A stretch of DNA of 64,000 nucleotides from Bog-473 sp963706555 (lineage in GTDB: Bacteria > Actinomycetota > Acidimicrobiia > Acidimicrobiales > RAAP-2): NCBI GenBank assembly GCA_963706555.1, contig OY970164.1:558001-622000 (forward strand). The letters run 5' to 3'. The translations under genes were made by a program, and so were the position numbers. Each line of letters starts with the position of its first letter. Position 1 is the stretch's first letter. The notes below the pieces were generated by a model that was not told the origin of the DNA, ran no database searches, and was given only the letters and a program-made list of their open reading frames with translations. Of this stretch, positions 25,998 through 35,012 are shown piece by piece.

Positions 25998-28124
25998 TCA
26001 ACCGGTTTGTGGGTGTGTAGGCGTGGTGCCGTTCGCCTCGACTAAATCGAAACCGTCGGGAATGCTGATGAGGCCGGGCGAAGTGCCAGGCGTATCGGTG
26101 AGGCCGTACTGCCACACAATGCTATTGATAGTCGGATCGATAACCACGACCCGGTCGCGGTAGTCATCGTTCACCATCAGTAATCCATTGGGCAGCCGCT
26201 CAGCGAGTGAAGGCTTTTTCAGCATGGCATCGCCGATCTTGGCGTCATAGTTGAAACTGATATCGCCCTGTCGGTTGAACTCAATGACGCGACCTTCGGC
26301 GGGTGGGTCATAGTCGGTCATCAGGTACAGGTTGGGGCCAAGTTGCTGTGGATCAGAGGGATAATTCACAGTGGTCATCTGGACGGTCCAGATCAACCCG
26401 CCCTGTTGCGTGTATTCGTCAATCCACGAACCGTTGATCTCTGACACGAGGACGTTGCCATTGGCCAACGGTGTATCCCCATTGGGGTAGGCGATGGAGG
26501 TCGGCGGATTGTGGGTGTCGGTCCCGTTCCCGATGGTCCCGACTACACTCTTGGTTGGCGAAATGAACAAGATCCGGTTGTTGGACGCGTCTGCCACGGT
26601 CACGATCCCCGACTTCAAGAGATAGGCATCGTCGGGTTGATCCAAATATCCAGACTGAGCTCCGGGAACACCTGGATGGCCATACTGCCAGAGAAGCTTT
26701 CCAGATGGGTAGCCGATTTCGACAATGGTGTGGTTGTCTTCTTGATTCGAGATTATGCCGGTTCCTTTATTGAAAAAGAAGGCATCGTCAGGAAAATAGA
26801 ACCCGCCCGGCGGTGGCGGCATAGATGTCGACGGGTAAGTCCAGGTGAGTTGTCGGGCCGGATTCATCGCGATCAGTCGGTCGTTGCCTCGGTCGGCGAT
26901 GAGGAGCGTTCCCGAGTAGGGAGAGCCTGCACTGACTGAGCCAGCCGTACCGCCATAGTGGCTCACACGCAATGAGATGACCGACTGAAGCAGACCTGAA
27001 GCTACACCGGCAGCCTCGACGCCTGATTGATTCGCCACCTCACCTCCGACCAGGTATCCGATGCTGGAACCGCCGGAGTCCACGGTGGTGTAGCCGCCAA
27101 AAGCCACGGCCTGAGGCAACAGGCCAGCATTCAGCATCTGATGAGTGCGCTGGACGTAAGCCTCTATCCCTGTCTGCGTCGTCCCTTCCGGCACTTGACC
27201 ACCCGCAACGTAAATGGTCCCGTGGATCACGAAGGCAGCCGCGCCATAGATGGACTGCGACATGTGACCAACGACGGTGGCGATGCGTGTCTTGGGATCA
27301 ATCATTTGGATGTCGTCGGTGGCTGTCGTCGTGGAAGCGGTCGAAGCGGTCTCTCCGCCGAAGGCGTAGATCTTTCCGCCTAATGCCGCGACCGCCGGAT
27401 ACCGAACTGGAACCGGCAGAGTCCCGGCTGAGGAGAAGTGCCTGCCATCCACCGTAGCCAAGACATTCGGAAGGTAGTTCGTACCGTCATAACCACCGAC
27501 GATGTAATCGGTGGCGGTGAAGTGGCCGCTGCTTTTGTCGGAGATCGTTGCCACGGCCAGATCCGATCGGGGCTGCGGGAGTGTCCCTGTGAGTGAGCCT
27601 GTGCTGTTGGCATTTGCGGCAATCGTGGGCGACGTGATGGATTGAACGCCGGCAACAGTAGAGGGCGACCCGCCGCCAAAGACCACTGTCCGGCTACCGA
27701 TGGTCGCGGCGGCGGCATCATGAACGACATTGGCGAGCCTGCCCGCAACACGGATGGCCCCGGTACTCGGGTCGATCGCAGAGACAGCGGCCAGCGAAGA
27801 CCCTTGCGGCGTGAGGCCGCCGAGTATCGTCAATCCGGAGCCGTTGGCGACAACCGCTTCGCGCGAGACGGGAGCATCCAGCGACCACGACTCAACTCCG
27901 GCTTCGATGGAAGGGGGGCCGGCGGCAACCGTAGATCGTTGGGCCGCACCCGCCGAATGCCTCGACGGCTTCGGATTGTGTGCGACGCCTCCTCGAGAGT
28001 GGCTGATGACTACGCCTGCCAAGGTAACTGCAATCGCACCGACTATCACCAGGGTCCGTTGCAGGCGCCGCTGGCGGCGACGAGTTCGGGCAGCCGCCCT
28101 AGCTGAGGAGTCTACATTCCGCAT
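25998..28124 (-). CDS. Membrane-anchored double beta-propeller protein (kelch + PQQ/NHL-like)
   Basis: 708 residues. One N-terminal membrane anchor (LVIVGAIAVTLAGVVI) after a basic stretch, so the bulk is outside the cell. Residues 80-390 hold kelch-like repeats (IYAFGGET, YLVGGEVA, VVFGGGSP, YIVGGYDG). Residues 400-700 form a second propeller of PQQ/NHL type (LLIADRGNDRLIAMNPARQL, LLWQYGHPG, VTVADASNNRILFI, SIVWQYGL). Role unknown: binding or scaffolding at the surface. Same strand and 117 bp downstream of the DoxX-Rieske gene. Confidence 0.82.
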   Translation of the reverse strand: MRNVDSSARAAARTRRRQRRLQRTLVIVGAIAVTLAGVVISHSRGGVAHNPKPSRHSAGAAQRSTVAAGPPSIEAGVESWSLDAPVSREAVVANGSGLTILGGLTPQGSSLAAVSAIDPSTGAIRVAGRLANVVHDAAAATIGSRTVVFGGGSPSTVAGVQSITSPTIAANANSTGSLTGTLPQPRSDLAVATISDKSSGHFTATDYIVGGYDGTNYLPNVLATVDGRHFSSAGTLPVPVRYPAVAALGGKIYAFGGETASTASTTTATDDIQMIDPKTRIATVVGHMSQSIYGAAAFVIHGTIYVAGGQVPEGTTQTGIEAYVQRTHQMLNAGLLPQAVAFGGYTTVDSGGSSIGYLVGGEVANQSGVEAAGVASGLLQSVISLRVSHYGGTAGSVSAGSPYSGTLLIADRGNDRLIAMNPARQLTWTYPSTSMPPPPGGFYFPDDAFFFNKGTGIISNQEDNHTIVEIGYPSGKLLWQYGHPGVPGAQSGYLDQPDDAYLLKSGIVTVADASNNRILFISPTKSVVGTIGNGTDTHNPPTSIAYPNGDTPLANGNVLVSEINGSWIDEYTQQGGLIWTVQMTTVNYPSDPQQLGPNLYLMTDYDPPAEGRVIEFNRQGDISFNYDAKIGDAMLKKPSLAERLPNGLLMVNDDYRDRVVVIDPTINSIVWQYGLTDTPGTSPGLISIPDGFDLVEANGTTPTHPQTG

Positions 28125-28241
28125 ATCTACCCGGCGGTCGATGAGTCACGGCGCGACGTGAGGCCGGGGCCACGCAAACCGACGGCTGCCATACAATGCA
28201 CCGGAGTGGGATCCCATAATCTCCGCACATGCGGACGGCAC

Positions 28242-29495
28242 TCAACCGTCGACATAAAGTTGCCCGTTCTGACCCAGGGCGAGCGGAATATGGGAAAGTC
28301 CGGTCGCCGCCGGACCGCGCTGGACCGCTCCGGTCGAGCCGTCAAACGTAGACCCATGGCAGGGACAAATGAAGAGATCGCTTTGTTGGTCGAACTGCAC
28401 TTGGCAACCAGCGTGTGGACAAACCGCCGAAAACGCCCGGAAGTCGCCGCGCCGTATCTGCACAACGAGGGCGGGAACCCCCTCCTTGGGGTCGGTAAAG
28501 CTGGCCGCACCACCGACAGGAACATCGCTCGCTGGTCCAATGAGGGTTCCCTTCGGGATCACTGCACCTGACGAACCCCCTGTCGTTGACGTTGTCGTCC
28601 CGGCTGTCGTTGACGTTGTCGTCGCAGACTTGCCCCCGCTGGCCTGGCTGGATGTATCCGGGCTCGTGGTGGGACTTGCTCCACCTCGAGCGATCGGCCC
28701 GGCTGACGCCGATTGCTGCGTACCGCCCACAAGACGACCGATCGCCGCAACGAGGCCCCCCGTGATAAGTCCGGCCGCTCCGATGACACCCGCTGCAATG
28801 GCCTTTTGCAAGAAGACTCGCCGCTCGAGCTCAGCTGCCCGGCGCTGTGCTGCGGGACTCCCGCGCTGTGTTGCTTCCTCAAGGAGCACGCGAGCACGCT
28901 CGGCACGCCGAGCAAAAAGTGCGTCGAGCGACCACTCCCCAGGTGTCGAAAGAACAAAGGGTGTCCAAGCGAATAGAAAGACGATGTCCGGACCGTAGTA
29001 GTAGGGGTTGTCATTGAAGCTGACGGTCAAGAAGAAGGAGAGCGACAGTAGCATTCCACCCACTGCAGCGATGCGGCTGAAGAGGCCAACGAGCGTGCCC
29101 AGCCCGACCGCGACCTCGCCGAGGGAAATGAGCAGAGCCACCGGCGTTGAGGCGTGCAGGGCAGGGGTAAGGAGATGGTGGAGTGGGCTCCTGAGAATCG
29201 AACCGCGCACTTGTTGCTGGAAGGATCCCGGTGCTGTCGCTCTGAAGAAGTCCGGGTTGGCAAGCTTTTGTAGCCCAGCAAAAGTAAACGTCACACCAAG
29301 GAACGCCCGGAGGAGAAGCAACGCGCCGCCTGGCGCGCTGAATAGCGCCATGACGCGTGACGGAGAAACCGCATTCGTCGTGGGCTTGCGCAAGTTATCC
29401 CTGTCATGGTCCGACTGGGGCTTCCCGCCGGTTTGAATCGCAGATGATCGGGCTGGGTTCCCAGGTCGTTTCTGCGCTCGACTGTTCGCCATCAC
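28242..29495 (-). CDS. DoxX membrane domain fused to a Rieske [2Fe-2S] domain
   Basis: 417 residues. Residues about 55-190 are a DoxX domain with four helices (LLLLRAFLGVTFTFAGLQKL, SLGEVAVGLGTLVGLFSR). A further hydrophobic segment (KAIAAGVIGAAGLITGG) and a Ser/Thr linker lead to a C-terminal Rieske domain with both ligand motifs, CPHAGC and CPCHGS. DoxX proteins handle quinone-linked oxidation (thiosulfate:quinone type), so the fusion suggests transfer between quinone and an external Rieske centre. Start GTG 29495 or ATG 29492. Confidence 0.88.
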   Translation of the reverse strand: MMANSRAQKRPGNPARSSAIQTGGKPQSDHDRDNLRKPTTNAVSPSRVMALFSAPGGALLLLRAFLGVTFTFAGLQKLANPDFFRATAPGSFQQQVRGSILRSPLHHLLTPALHASTPVALLISLGEVAVGLGTLVGLFSRIAAVGGMLLSLSFFLTVSFNDNPYYYGPDIVFLFAWTPFVLSTPGEWSLDALFARRAERARVLLEEATQRGSPAAQRRAAELERRVFLQKAIAAGVIGAAGLITGGLVAAIGRLVGGTQQSASAGPIARGGASPTTSPDTSSQASGGKSATTTSTTAGTTTSTTGGSSGAVIPKGTLIGPASDVPVGGAASFTDPKEGVPALVVQIRRGDFRAFSAVCPHAGCQVQFDQQSDLFICPCHGSTFDGSTGAVQRGPAATGLSHIPLALGQNGQLYVDG

Positions 29496-29825
29496 CCTCT
29501 TTGCTCGATCAGACGCTCGCCCTCTACCAAGTGACGCCTTGGAGTGGAATACTAGAGCTCGGACATGACGCCAACATGAAGCGTGCGGTTCGACCTGCTC
29601 GGCGATGCGCCGGTACGGGCTCTGAGGGTGCAGGCCCGAGTGCGGACCCCGAACCTGGCCGTCGCGATTCGGGCGTCTTAAGAACTCCTTAGCTTTTTCG
29701 GAGTTTATGTCATGTAGTCGTCAGGAACGTTCCTTACCTTTGTGGATATGGCACGCCCACTGCAACGGCCAACGATGGACCACCCCCGCATCGCACGATT
29801 CCGGCGGGATGACTCACTGAACTTG
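29496..29825. other. 330-bp intergenic region, likely promoter of redox/DPA operon
   Basis: No convincing gene. Holds an inverted repeat AACTCC/GGAGTT (29683-29705) and a perfect 12-bp palindrome AGGAACGTTCCT (29723-29734). Both lie about 90-140 bp before the first gene of the plus-strand operon. Divergent from the DoxX-Rieske gene. Confidence 0.5.
29723..29734. promoter_or_regulatory. Perfect 12-bp palindrome upstream of redox module 1
   Basis: AGGAACGTTCCT, within TAAGGAACGTTCCTGA on the minus strand. It is the only strong dyad near the start of the operon, 92 bp before the first start codon. No protein can be assigned to it. Confidence 0.4.
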
Positions 29826-30074
29826 ATGAGCAAAATTACCAAGTGGCTTGGTATAGGCGTCCTCGCTGTCACAGGAGCATTGGGTCTCTACCTGAGCCAC
29901 GCCCTGCCGGGGCACCAGACCGCCACTCAGAATTCATCGGCGTCATCGTCAGGGTCGGGTGCGACTGCGGGGGGATCTTCCAGCGCGGGAACCTCCTCGG
30001 GTCAGCTGTCACCTCCCTCGAGCAGTCCAACTCAGTCTCGTCAACCGGCCCCCGTTGTCTCGGGAGCCAGTTGA
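29826..30074 (+). CDS. Small Ser/Thr-rich membrane peptide, redox module 1
   Basis: 82 residues. One membrane segment (WLGIGVLAVTGALGLYLS) then a Ser/Thr/Gly/Pro-rich tail, predicted outside. ATG 29826 is taken as start because the membrane segment follows directly. The stop is 2 bp before apbE. A same-type peptide with the same gene order stands at 46003-46410. Sequence identity outside the low-complexity tail is low; function unknown, perhaps an anchor or a flavin/metal carrier. Confidence 0.7.
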   Translation: MSKITKWLGIGVLAVTGALGLYLSHALPGHQTATQNSSASSSGSGATAGGSSSAGTSSGQLSPPSSSPTQSRQPAPVVSGAS

Positions 30075-30076
30075 CG

Positions 30077-31051
30077 ATGGTGGTCAACGCTCCACCCGTC
30101 GACAACCAGAACATCTACCGAACTCGTGGGCTCGGGTGCCGGGCCGAGATATGGGTCACCAACGTGAACTCGCTCGTGGGCGCGATCGAAATTCTCCACC
30201 ATGAGCTCGAGCTCATTGACAGAGCCGCGAGCCGTTTCCGGGCTGATTCAGAGGTCGCCGTTGTGCAACGAGCCGAGGGGCACCCCGTCAATATCAGCTC
30301 CACCCTTGTCGAGGCCGTGTCCGTCGCACTGCGCGTTGCCGAAGCTACCGATGGCGCTGTCGACCCTACAGTCGGCAACGCCATGACCCGGCTCGGCTAT
30401 GACCGTGACTTCGCCGAGATCGCCGGAGGCGTCTCCGGATCCTTTCCCGAGGAGTCGCCGGTCGTTGGCTGGCGCAGTATCGAGCTGGATCGGGCCAACA
30501 GGACCCTGAGGGTACCGCCAGGCACATTGATCGATCTTGGCGCCACCGCAAAAGCGCTCACGGCAGACCGGATTGCCGAACGTGTGTCGATGACGCTCGG
30601 CTGCGGGGTTCTGGTCTCGCTCGGCGGAGACATCTCCATTGGAGGTCCTGCACCTTTCGGTGGATTTCGTGTCGGTCTGGCCGATGTCAGCGGGAATGGC
30701 GAAGCCGACGAAACCGTGGCGATCGCATCAGGAGGGCTCGCCACTTCCGGCATCATGTTTCGGCAATGGCGGTTGGGACACCACATCGTCAATCACATCG
30801 TCGACCCTTCGACGGGTCTCCCCCCCGTACCGGCATGGCGCACGGTTACCGTAACGGCCGCGTCGTGCGTCGATGCGAACGCCGCGTCGACGGGAGCCAT
30901 GGTCAAGGGCACCTCGGCCGTCCAATGGCTAGATTCACTCCAGCTCCCCTCCCGGTTGGTGGCGGTTGATGGACGTATCCTCAGGGTTGCGGGATGGCCC
31001 ACGGGCGCGTCGGCGATGTCAGATCTGGTCGGGTGCACGCAACAGTGCTGA
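30077..31051 (+). CDS. apbE: FAD:protein FMN transferase, redox module 1
   Basis: 324 residues. ApbE family: GCRAEIWV near 20, IDRAASRFRADSE, LVEAVSVALRVAEATDGAVDPTVGN, LIDLGATAKALTADRIAE, VLVSLGGDISIGG, HHIVNHIVDPSTGLPP. It moves FMN from FAD onto a Thr/Ser of a target protein. No signal peptide, so it acts in the cytosol or needs no export. No target with the canonical S/T-G-A-T/S-x-T/S motif is apparent in the module. Start ATG 30077; the next gene starts inside its end. Confidence 0.93.
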   Translation: MVVNAPPVDNQNIYRTRGLGCRAEIWVTNVNSLVGAIEILHHELELIDRAASRFRADSEVAVVQRAEGHPVNISSTLVEAVSVALRVAEATDGAVDPTVGNAMTRLGYDRDFAEIAGGVSGSFPEESPVVGWRSIELDRANRTLRVPPGTLIDLGATAKALTADRIAERVSMTLGCGVLVSLGGDISIGGPAPFGGFRVGLADVSGNGEADETVAIASGGLATSGIMFRQWRLGHHIVNHIVDPSTGLPPVPAWRTVTVTAASCVDANAASTGAMVKGTSAVQWLDSLQLPSRLVAVDGRILRVAGWPTGASAMSDLVGCTQQC

Positions 31052-32176
31052 CGGTTACCGCAGTTGCGCACAGTGGAACGGCTTTGTGGTACTTGACTCG
31101 CGCCACTGGTCTTATCTCGCTCATTCTTCTTTCTGCGACTGTGGTGCTCGGCGTCATTGCCTCAGTCGGTTGGACAACGGCGCGGTGGCCGCGATTCCTC
31201 TCGCAGGCAGTGCATCGCAATCTCTCCCTCTTCTGCATCGGCCTCATCGCCATTCACATCGTCACGACGGTCGCTGATGGGTACGTCCCCATCACCTATG
31301 CAGACGCGTTCATACCGTTCCTTACGCCGTATCGACCCCTCTGGATCGGCATGGGCGCCTTAGCGTTCGACATGCTGCTCGCCGTCGGCATCACAAGCGG
31401 ATTGCGTCGTCGAATCGGCGTGCGAGCTTGGCGAGGGGTGCACTACCTGGCCTATGCGTGCTGGCCCATCGCTGTGGTGCACGGACTGGGCAGCGGAAGC
31501 GATACTCGCTTGCCGGTCATGATGCTGATCGAGGTGGTCTGCATAGCCACTGTGGTCGGTGCTGTCGCGTGGCGCCTCCTCGCCGCTCGTCGTCTGCCGA
31601 ACTCCTGGCGCCTGGCAGCAGCCGGCGGGACAGCGGCGCTGGTGATCGGCATCGGCGCCTTCGCCCTGGCAGGCCCCCTTCAGCCAGGATGGTCGCGCCG
31701 AGCGGGTACGTCGGCCACCGTGTTGGCCCAGATTAACGCTCGATACGCCGCCACGTCTGTAGGAAGTACCAGCGGCAGCACCGCATCGCCGACGGTGCCA
31801 AGCACATCTGCTCCGGCCTCAACAAGTGTCACTCCGACGCCCCCTTTCACTGCGAGCGTCACCGGGACTATCACGACGTCGGCCCCGAATCGCGGGAGGA
31901 GTGGAGGTCCTCCTTTCGATGGAACTTCAGGGATCGAATACCGCCCTGGTGGTGAAACTGATCGGTACACCCGTAAACGGAGGAGTGTCGATGACCAGTA
32001 GCAGCGTCGCCCTGGGCGACGCCCAAGGCGAGGTAACCGCACTGGACGGGTCAAACATCCAGGCCGCGGTGCGAGGGGCCCACGGACACATCAGCCTCAA
32101 CATGCAGCTCAGCATCGACCAGGCCAGTGGCCGCATCTCCGGGACCGTATCTGGAACATCGAGGAACGACCAGTGA
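31045..32176 (+). CDS. Ferric-reductase-like cytochrome b with extra C-terminal domain (frameshifted)
   Basis: GTG 31045 overlaps the apbE stop. Six membrane helices with two pairs of heme-ligand histidines, AVHRNLSLF with AIHIVTT, and GVHYLAY with AVVHGLG, as in the ferric-reductase/NADPH-oxidase transmembrane superfamily. After helix six a Thr/Ser/Pro linker leads to a beta-rich domain. The frame breaks at about 31894-31896; dropping one G of GGG gives NRGGVEVLLSMELQG and continues to TVSGTSRNDQ, stop 32174-32176. The homologue in module 2 lacks this C-terminal domain. Would pass electrons across the membrane through two b hemes. Confidence 0.85.
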
Positions 32177-33480
32177 GAGCTCGGCTCGCAGCATCGACGG
32201 CCACGTTCCCGCAAGCCCCGGAGTTCCCACGCCTCTTGAGTGCGCTCCCTTCGCCAGAATCAATCGTCGATCTGGACGCGCATCTCACCCACTGGGGCGA
32301 CCTGCCGCTCCATAGGGCACGAACCACGCTTTTGGACGAACTGGATGCCAGCGGCCTTCGAGGCCACGGAGGAGCCTGGTTTCCCGTTGGGACCAAGTGG
32401 CGGGCCCTCGGACGCGGACATCGCCGAACGGTGGTGGTCGCCAACGGGGCTGAAGGGGAACCGGCCAGCCGCAAGGATGAGTTTCTCTTGACGCACTCAC
32501 CCCATCTCGTGCTCGATGGCGCCAGCCTTGCCGCCACATCGCTCAACGGGAGTCGGATCGTGCTGTATGTACCAGCCCGCCAAGTCGATGGCCTCCGTCG
32601 AGTCGTTGACGAGCGACGGCGTGTTGGCATCGACCCGATGGAAATCGACGTCATCGAAGCACCCGACGCATACCTTTCGGGTCAGGAATCCGCCGTCGTC
32701 CAAGCACTCAACGACGGGCCCGCGATCCCCACCTTCGTGGGATTACGTTCAATTCGAGATCACGGCGTGCGCGGCCGGCCCACCTTGGTACAAAACGTGG
32801 AGACGCTCGCCCACGTGGCGATGATCAGCAGGTACGGGGGCCTTTGGTTTCGTTCTCTCGGGACACAGGATTCGCCTGGCACCATGCTGCTCACCGTCAC
32901 GGGGCGGTGGGCGGACCCGCTGATTGTCGAGGCACCTCTGGGCGCCGCATTCCGAGATCTCCTGAGTCTCACCCCACAAGGTGCAGACAGATACTGGGGG
33001 GCACTGTTAGGTGGCTACGGGGGAGGATGGGTCTCGATCCCCGACCTTCTCGACTGTCGCCTCCGCGAAGAGTCGGCCCGGCAGCTGAACTCGTCGCTGG
33101 GCGCCGGCGTCGTCGTCCTTCTGCCACGCACTCATTGCCCCTTGGCCGAGTCGGCTCGAGTGGTCCGCTACATGCAGCAGCAGGGAGCCGGTCAGTGCGG
33201 ACCATGCGTCCATGGCCTCGCTGACCTTGCTGGCCACCTCGAAGTTCTCGCTTTCAATCCGACAAGTTTCCGTCGTCACCTTCCACCCATTCTCGAACTG
33301 TGCAATCTCATCGACGGGCGAGGTGCTTGTCGTCACCCAGATGGCGTTACCCGATTTGTCCGCAGCGCACTCGTCGTCTTTCGTGATGAAATACAAGACC
33401 ATCTCCGCCACGGCCCCTGTGCCGCGATCTCGACACCAGCTCTCTTGCCCTGTCCAGCCCGGATTGGCCGAGATCGGTGA
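32173..33480 (+). CDS. NuoF-like NADH-oxidising flavoprotein, redox module 1
   Basis: 435 residues. FMN/NADH region SGLRGHGGAWFPVGTKW and ANGAEGEPASRKDEF near 60-100, SLBB-like middle (PTLVQNVETLAHVA), and the C-terminal Fe-S region GAGQCGPCVHGL with GRGACRHPDG. Complex I NuoF has Ser-Cys-Gly-x-Cys-x-x-Cys; here the first Cys is Ala, leaving three cysteines. GTG start overlaps the previous stop (GTGA). Likely takes electrons from NAD(P)H and passes them to the next-gene ferredoxin or the membrane cytochrome. Confidence 0.9.
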   Translation: MRARLAASTATFPQAPEFPRLLSALPSPESIVDLDAHLTHWGDLPLHRARTTLLDELDASGLRGHGGAWFPVGTKWRALGRGHRRTVVVANGAEGEPASRKDEFLLTHSPHLVLDGASLAATSLNGSRIVLYVPARQVDGLRRVVDERRRVGIDPMEIDVIEAPDAYLSGQESAVVQALNDGPAIPTFVGLRSIRDHGVRGRPTLVQNVETLAHVAMISRYGGLWFRSLGTQDSPGTMLLTVTGRWADPLIVEAPLGAAFRDLLSLTPQGADRYWGALLGGYGGGWVSIPDLLDCRLREESARQLNSSLGAGVVVLLPRTHCPLAESARVVRYMQQQGAGQCGPCVHGLADLAGHLEVLAFNPTSFRRHLPPILELCNLIDGRGACRHPDGVTRFVRSALVVFRDEIQDHLRHGPCAAISTPALLPCPARIGRDR

Positions 33481-33746
33481 TGGAGACCCGACGCGTCAGT
33501 GGTCAAGGTGCCCGTGTCATCGAAGCACCTGTGGCACGTTGGCGGGTCAACCTCGTCGTCGACCCCATCCAGTGTGACGGACACGGAGTGTGCGCTGAGC
33601 TCTTCCCTGAGCGGGTCGTGATGGATCACTGGGGCTATCCGATCATTGACGAGGAAGAGATACCAGCCGGACTCACAGATCATGCTCGTCGCGCCGTCGC
33701 CGCATGCCCTCGTTTGGCCCTTCATCTGGTGGAAGCGCGGCGGTGA
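33480..33746 (+). CDS. Three-cysteine [3Fe-4S]-type ferredoxin (CxxHxxC), module 1
   Basis: 88 residues. Cluster motif CDGHGVC, then a distal CP in AACPRLAL. The second Cys of a [4Fe-4S] site is His, as in several mycobacterial and streptomycete P450-type ferredoxins that carry a [3Fe-4S] cluster. ATG 33480 shares bases with the NuoF-like stop. The homologue in module 2 has Tyr at this position. Electron carrier between the flavoprotein and unknown partners. Confidence 0.92.
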   Translation: METRRVSGQGARVIEAPVARWRVNLVVDPIQCDGHGVCAELFPERVVMDHWGYPIIDEEEIPAGLTDHARRAVAACPRLALHLVEARR

Positions 33747-35011
33747 ATTCTGACCTTCTTCGAGATGACGTCGATCATGAGGTGTCGGAGCCAAGGGAAT
33801 CACGCCTCGACGTCAGTTCGCGATCCGTGCGGAGCACCCGTCGGCGGCGCCCCGCTACATCCAGAACTCCCTACCGGCGCCGGCGATTCCTGGCGGTCCT
33901 CGGGCTGGCTTTTTCCGCCTTCATGGTGTGGCTCGCCTTCTCGCTCGGCGGCGCCCTGATGAATCCCGCGCTGGGAAGTTCGTTCTCCTCCCGTTTTTCC
34001 GAATGGGCTCGGGATCACGGAGGTGCGAGCATCGTGAACTGGGTCGAGAAGGAGTGGTACAGCCACCATCAACCACCCGTCGGAGGTAAGCCCCCTGCGG
34101 GTGCGATCCGTGTGCCACACGTGTCGACTGCCACCACACCGTCGGGGCCGACCCACCTCCCATCCCCATCGGCGATCCAACCCATTGCACAGCCGGCGAT
34201 CCCTGGTGAAGGGCAGTGGTCGCCCGGCGGTCGCCTCGTAGGAGGCATTCCGGCGGTCTATGAGACGACGCTACGTCCCGACGCCGTACATACCAGCTAC
34301 GTGGTTGGTGTGGCCTGGATGGACACCAAGCTCTTGAAAGCAACCCTCTATTCGGGAAGTCAAATCCCTGGTGGCGGCCCTTATAGCCATACAGCCCCCG
34401 TACAACCGCCGGCAGCGAACAGCATGGTGGCGGCGTTCAATGCCGGATTCCTCATGAGCGGGGCCAACGGCGGCTATTACACGGATAACAAGACGATCCT
34501 CCCACTGCGCGCAGGCGCAGCGTCGTTCGTCATCTATCGCAATGGCACCGCAAACATCGGTCAATGGGGTCGTGACGTCACCATGACGGCGAACGTCGTA
34601 TCTGTTCGTCAGAATCTCAGTCTCTTGGTCGACGGCGGACAGCCTGCCCCGGGCTTGAACGCATCGGATACCACGCAGTGGGGAAACACGTTGGGAAATG
34701 CGATCTACGTGTGGAGGTCTGGCATTGGTATCACCGCGGACGGCGCGCTTGTCTATGTCGGCGGTCCCGGCCTCAACATCACGGACTTGGCCGATCTGTT
34801 GATACGGGCGGGCGCCGTGCGCGCGATGGAGCTCGACATCAACACGGACTGGGTCAACTATTCGGTCTACAAGCCAAGCACACCAAACGGGCCGGCCTCA
34901 GGAGCCAACGGAGCCGAACTGCTCCCCGGCATGACGGGAACACCGGCCCGTTATTTCCAGACATGGTGGGGCCGGGACTTCTTCACGATGTCTGCCGCAG
35001 CCGGTAGTTGA
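33743..35011 (+). CDS. Phosphodiester glycosidase (NAGPA/DUF2233-like) family protein
   Basis: 422 residues. Membrane anchor around RRFLAVLGLAFSAFMVWLAF, then a Pro-rich linker and an NAGPA-type domain: MVAAFNAGFLM, GGYYTDNKTI, SLLVDGGQPAPGL, and RAMELDINTDWVNY. The family cleaves GlcNAc-1-phospho diesters in animals; in bacteria it probably acts on wall glycopolymers. GTG start overlaps the ferredoxin stop (GTGA), and the UbiA gene starts 2 bp after its stop, so it is inside the operon. Confidence 0.82.
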   Translation: MNSDLLRDDVDHEVSEPRESRLDVSSRSVRSTRRRRPATSRTPYRRRRFLAVLGLAFSAFMVWLAFSLGGALMNPALGSSFSSRFSEWARDHGGASIVNWVEKEWYSHHQPPVGGKPPAGAIRVPHVSTATTPSGPTHLPSPSAIQPIAQPAIPGEGQWSPGGRLVGGIPAVYETTLRPDAVHTSYVVGVAWMDTKLLKATLYSGSQIPGGGPYSHTAPVQPPAANSMVAAFNAGFLMSGANGGYYTDNKTILPLRAGAASFVIYRNGTANIGQWGRDVTMTANVVSVRQNLSLLVDGGQPAPGLNASDTTQWGNTLGNAIYVWRSGIGITADGALVYVGGPGLNITDLADLLIRAGAVRAMELDINTDWVNYSVYKPSTPNGPASGANGAELLPGMTGTPARYFQTWWGRDFFTMSAAAGS

Positions 35012-35012
35012 C

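Noticed and set aside
29826..30074. SGATAGGSSS in the module 1 membrane peptide as an ApbE flavinylation site
   Set aside because: The consensus needs S/T-G-A-T/S-x-S/T; here the last position is Gly, and the tail is low-complexity Ser/Gly, so a match of this kind is expected by chance.
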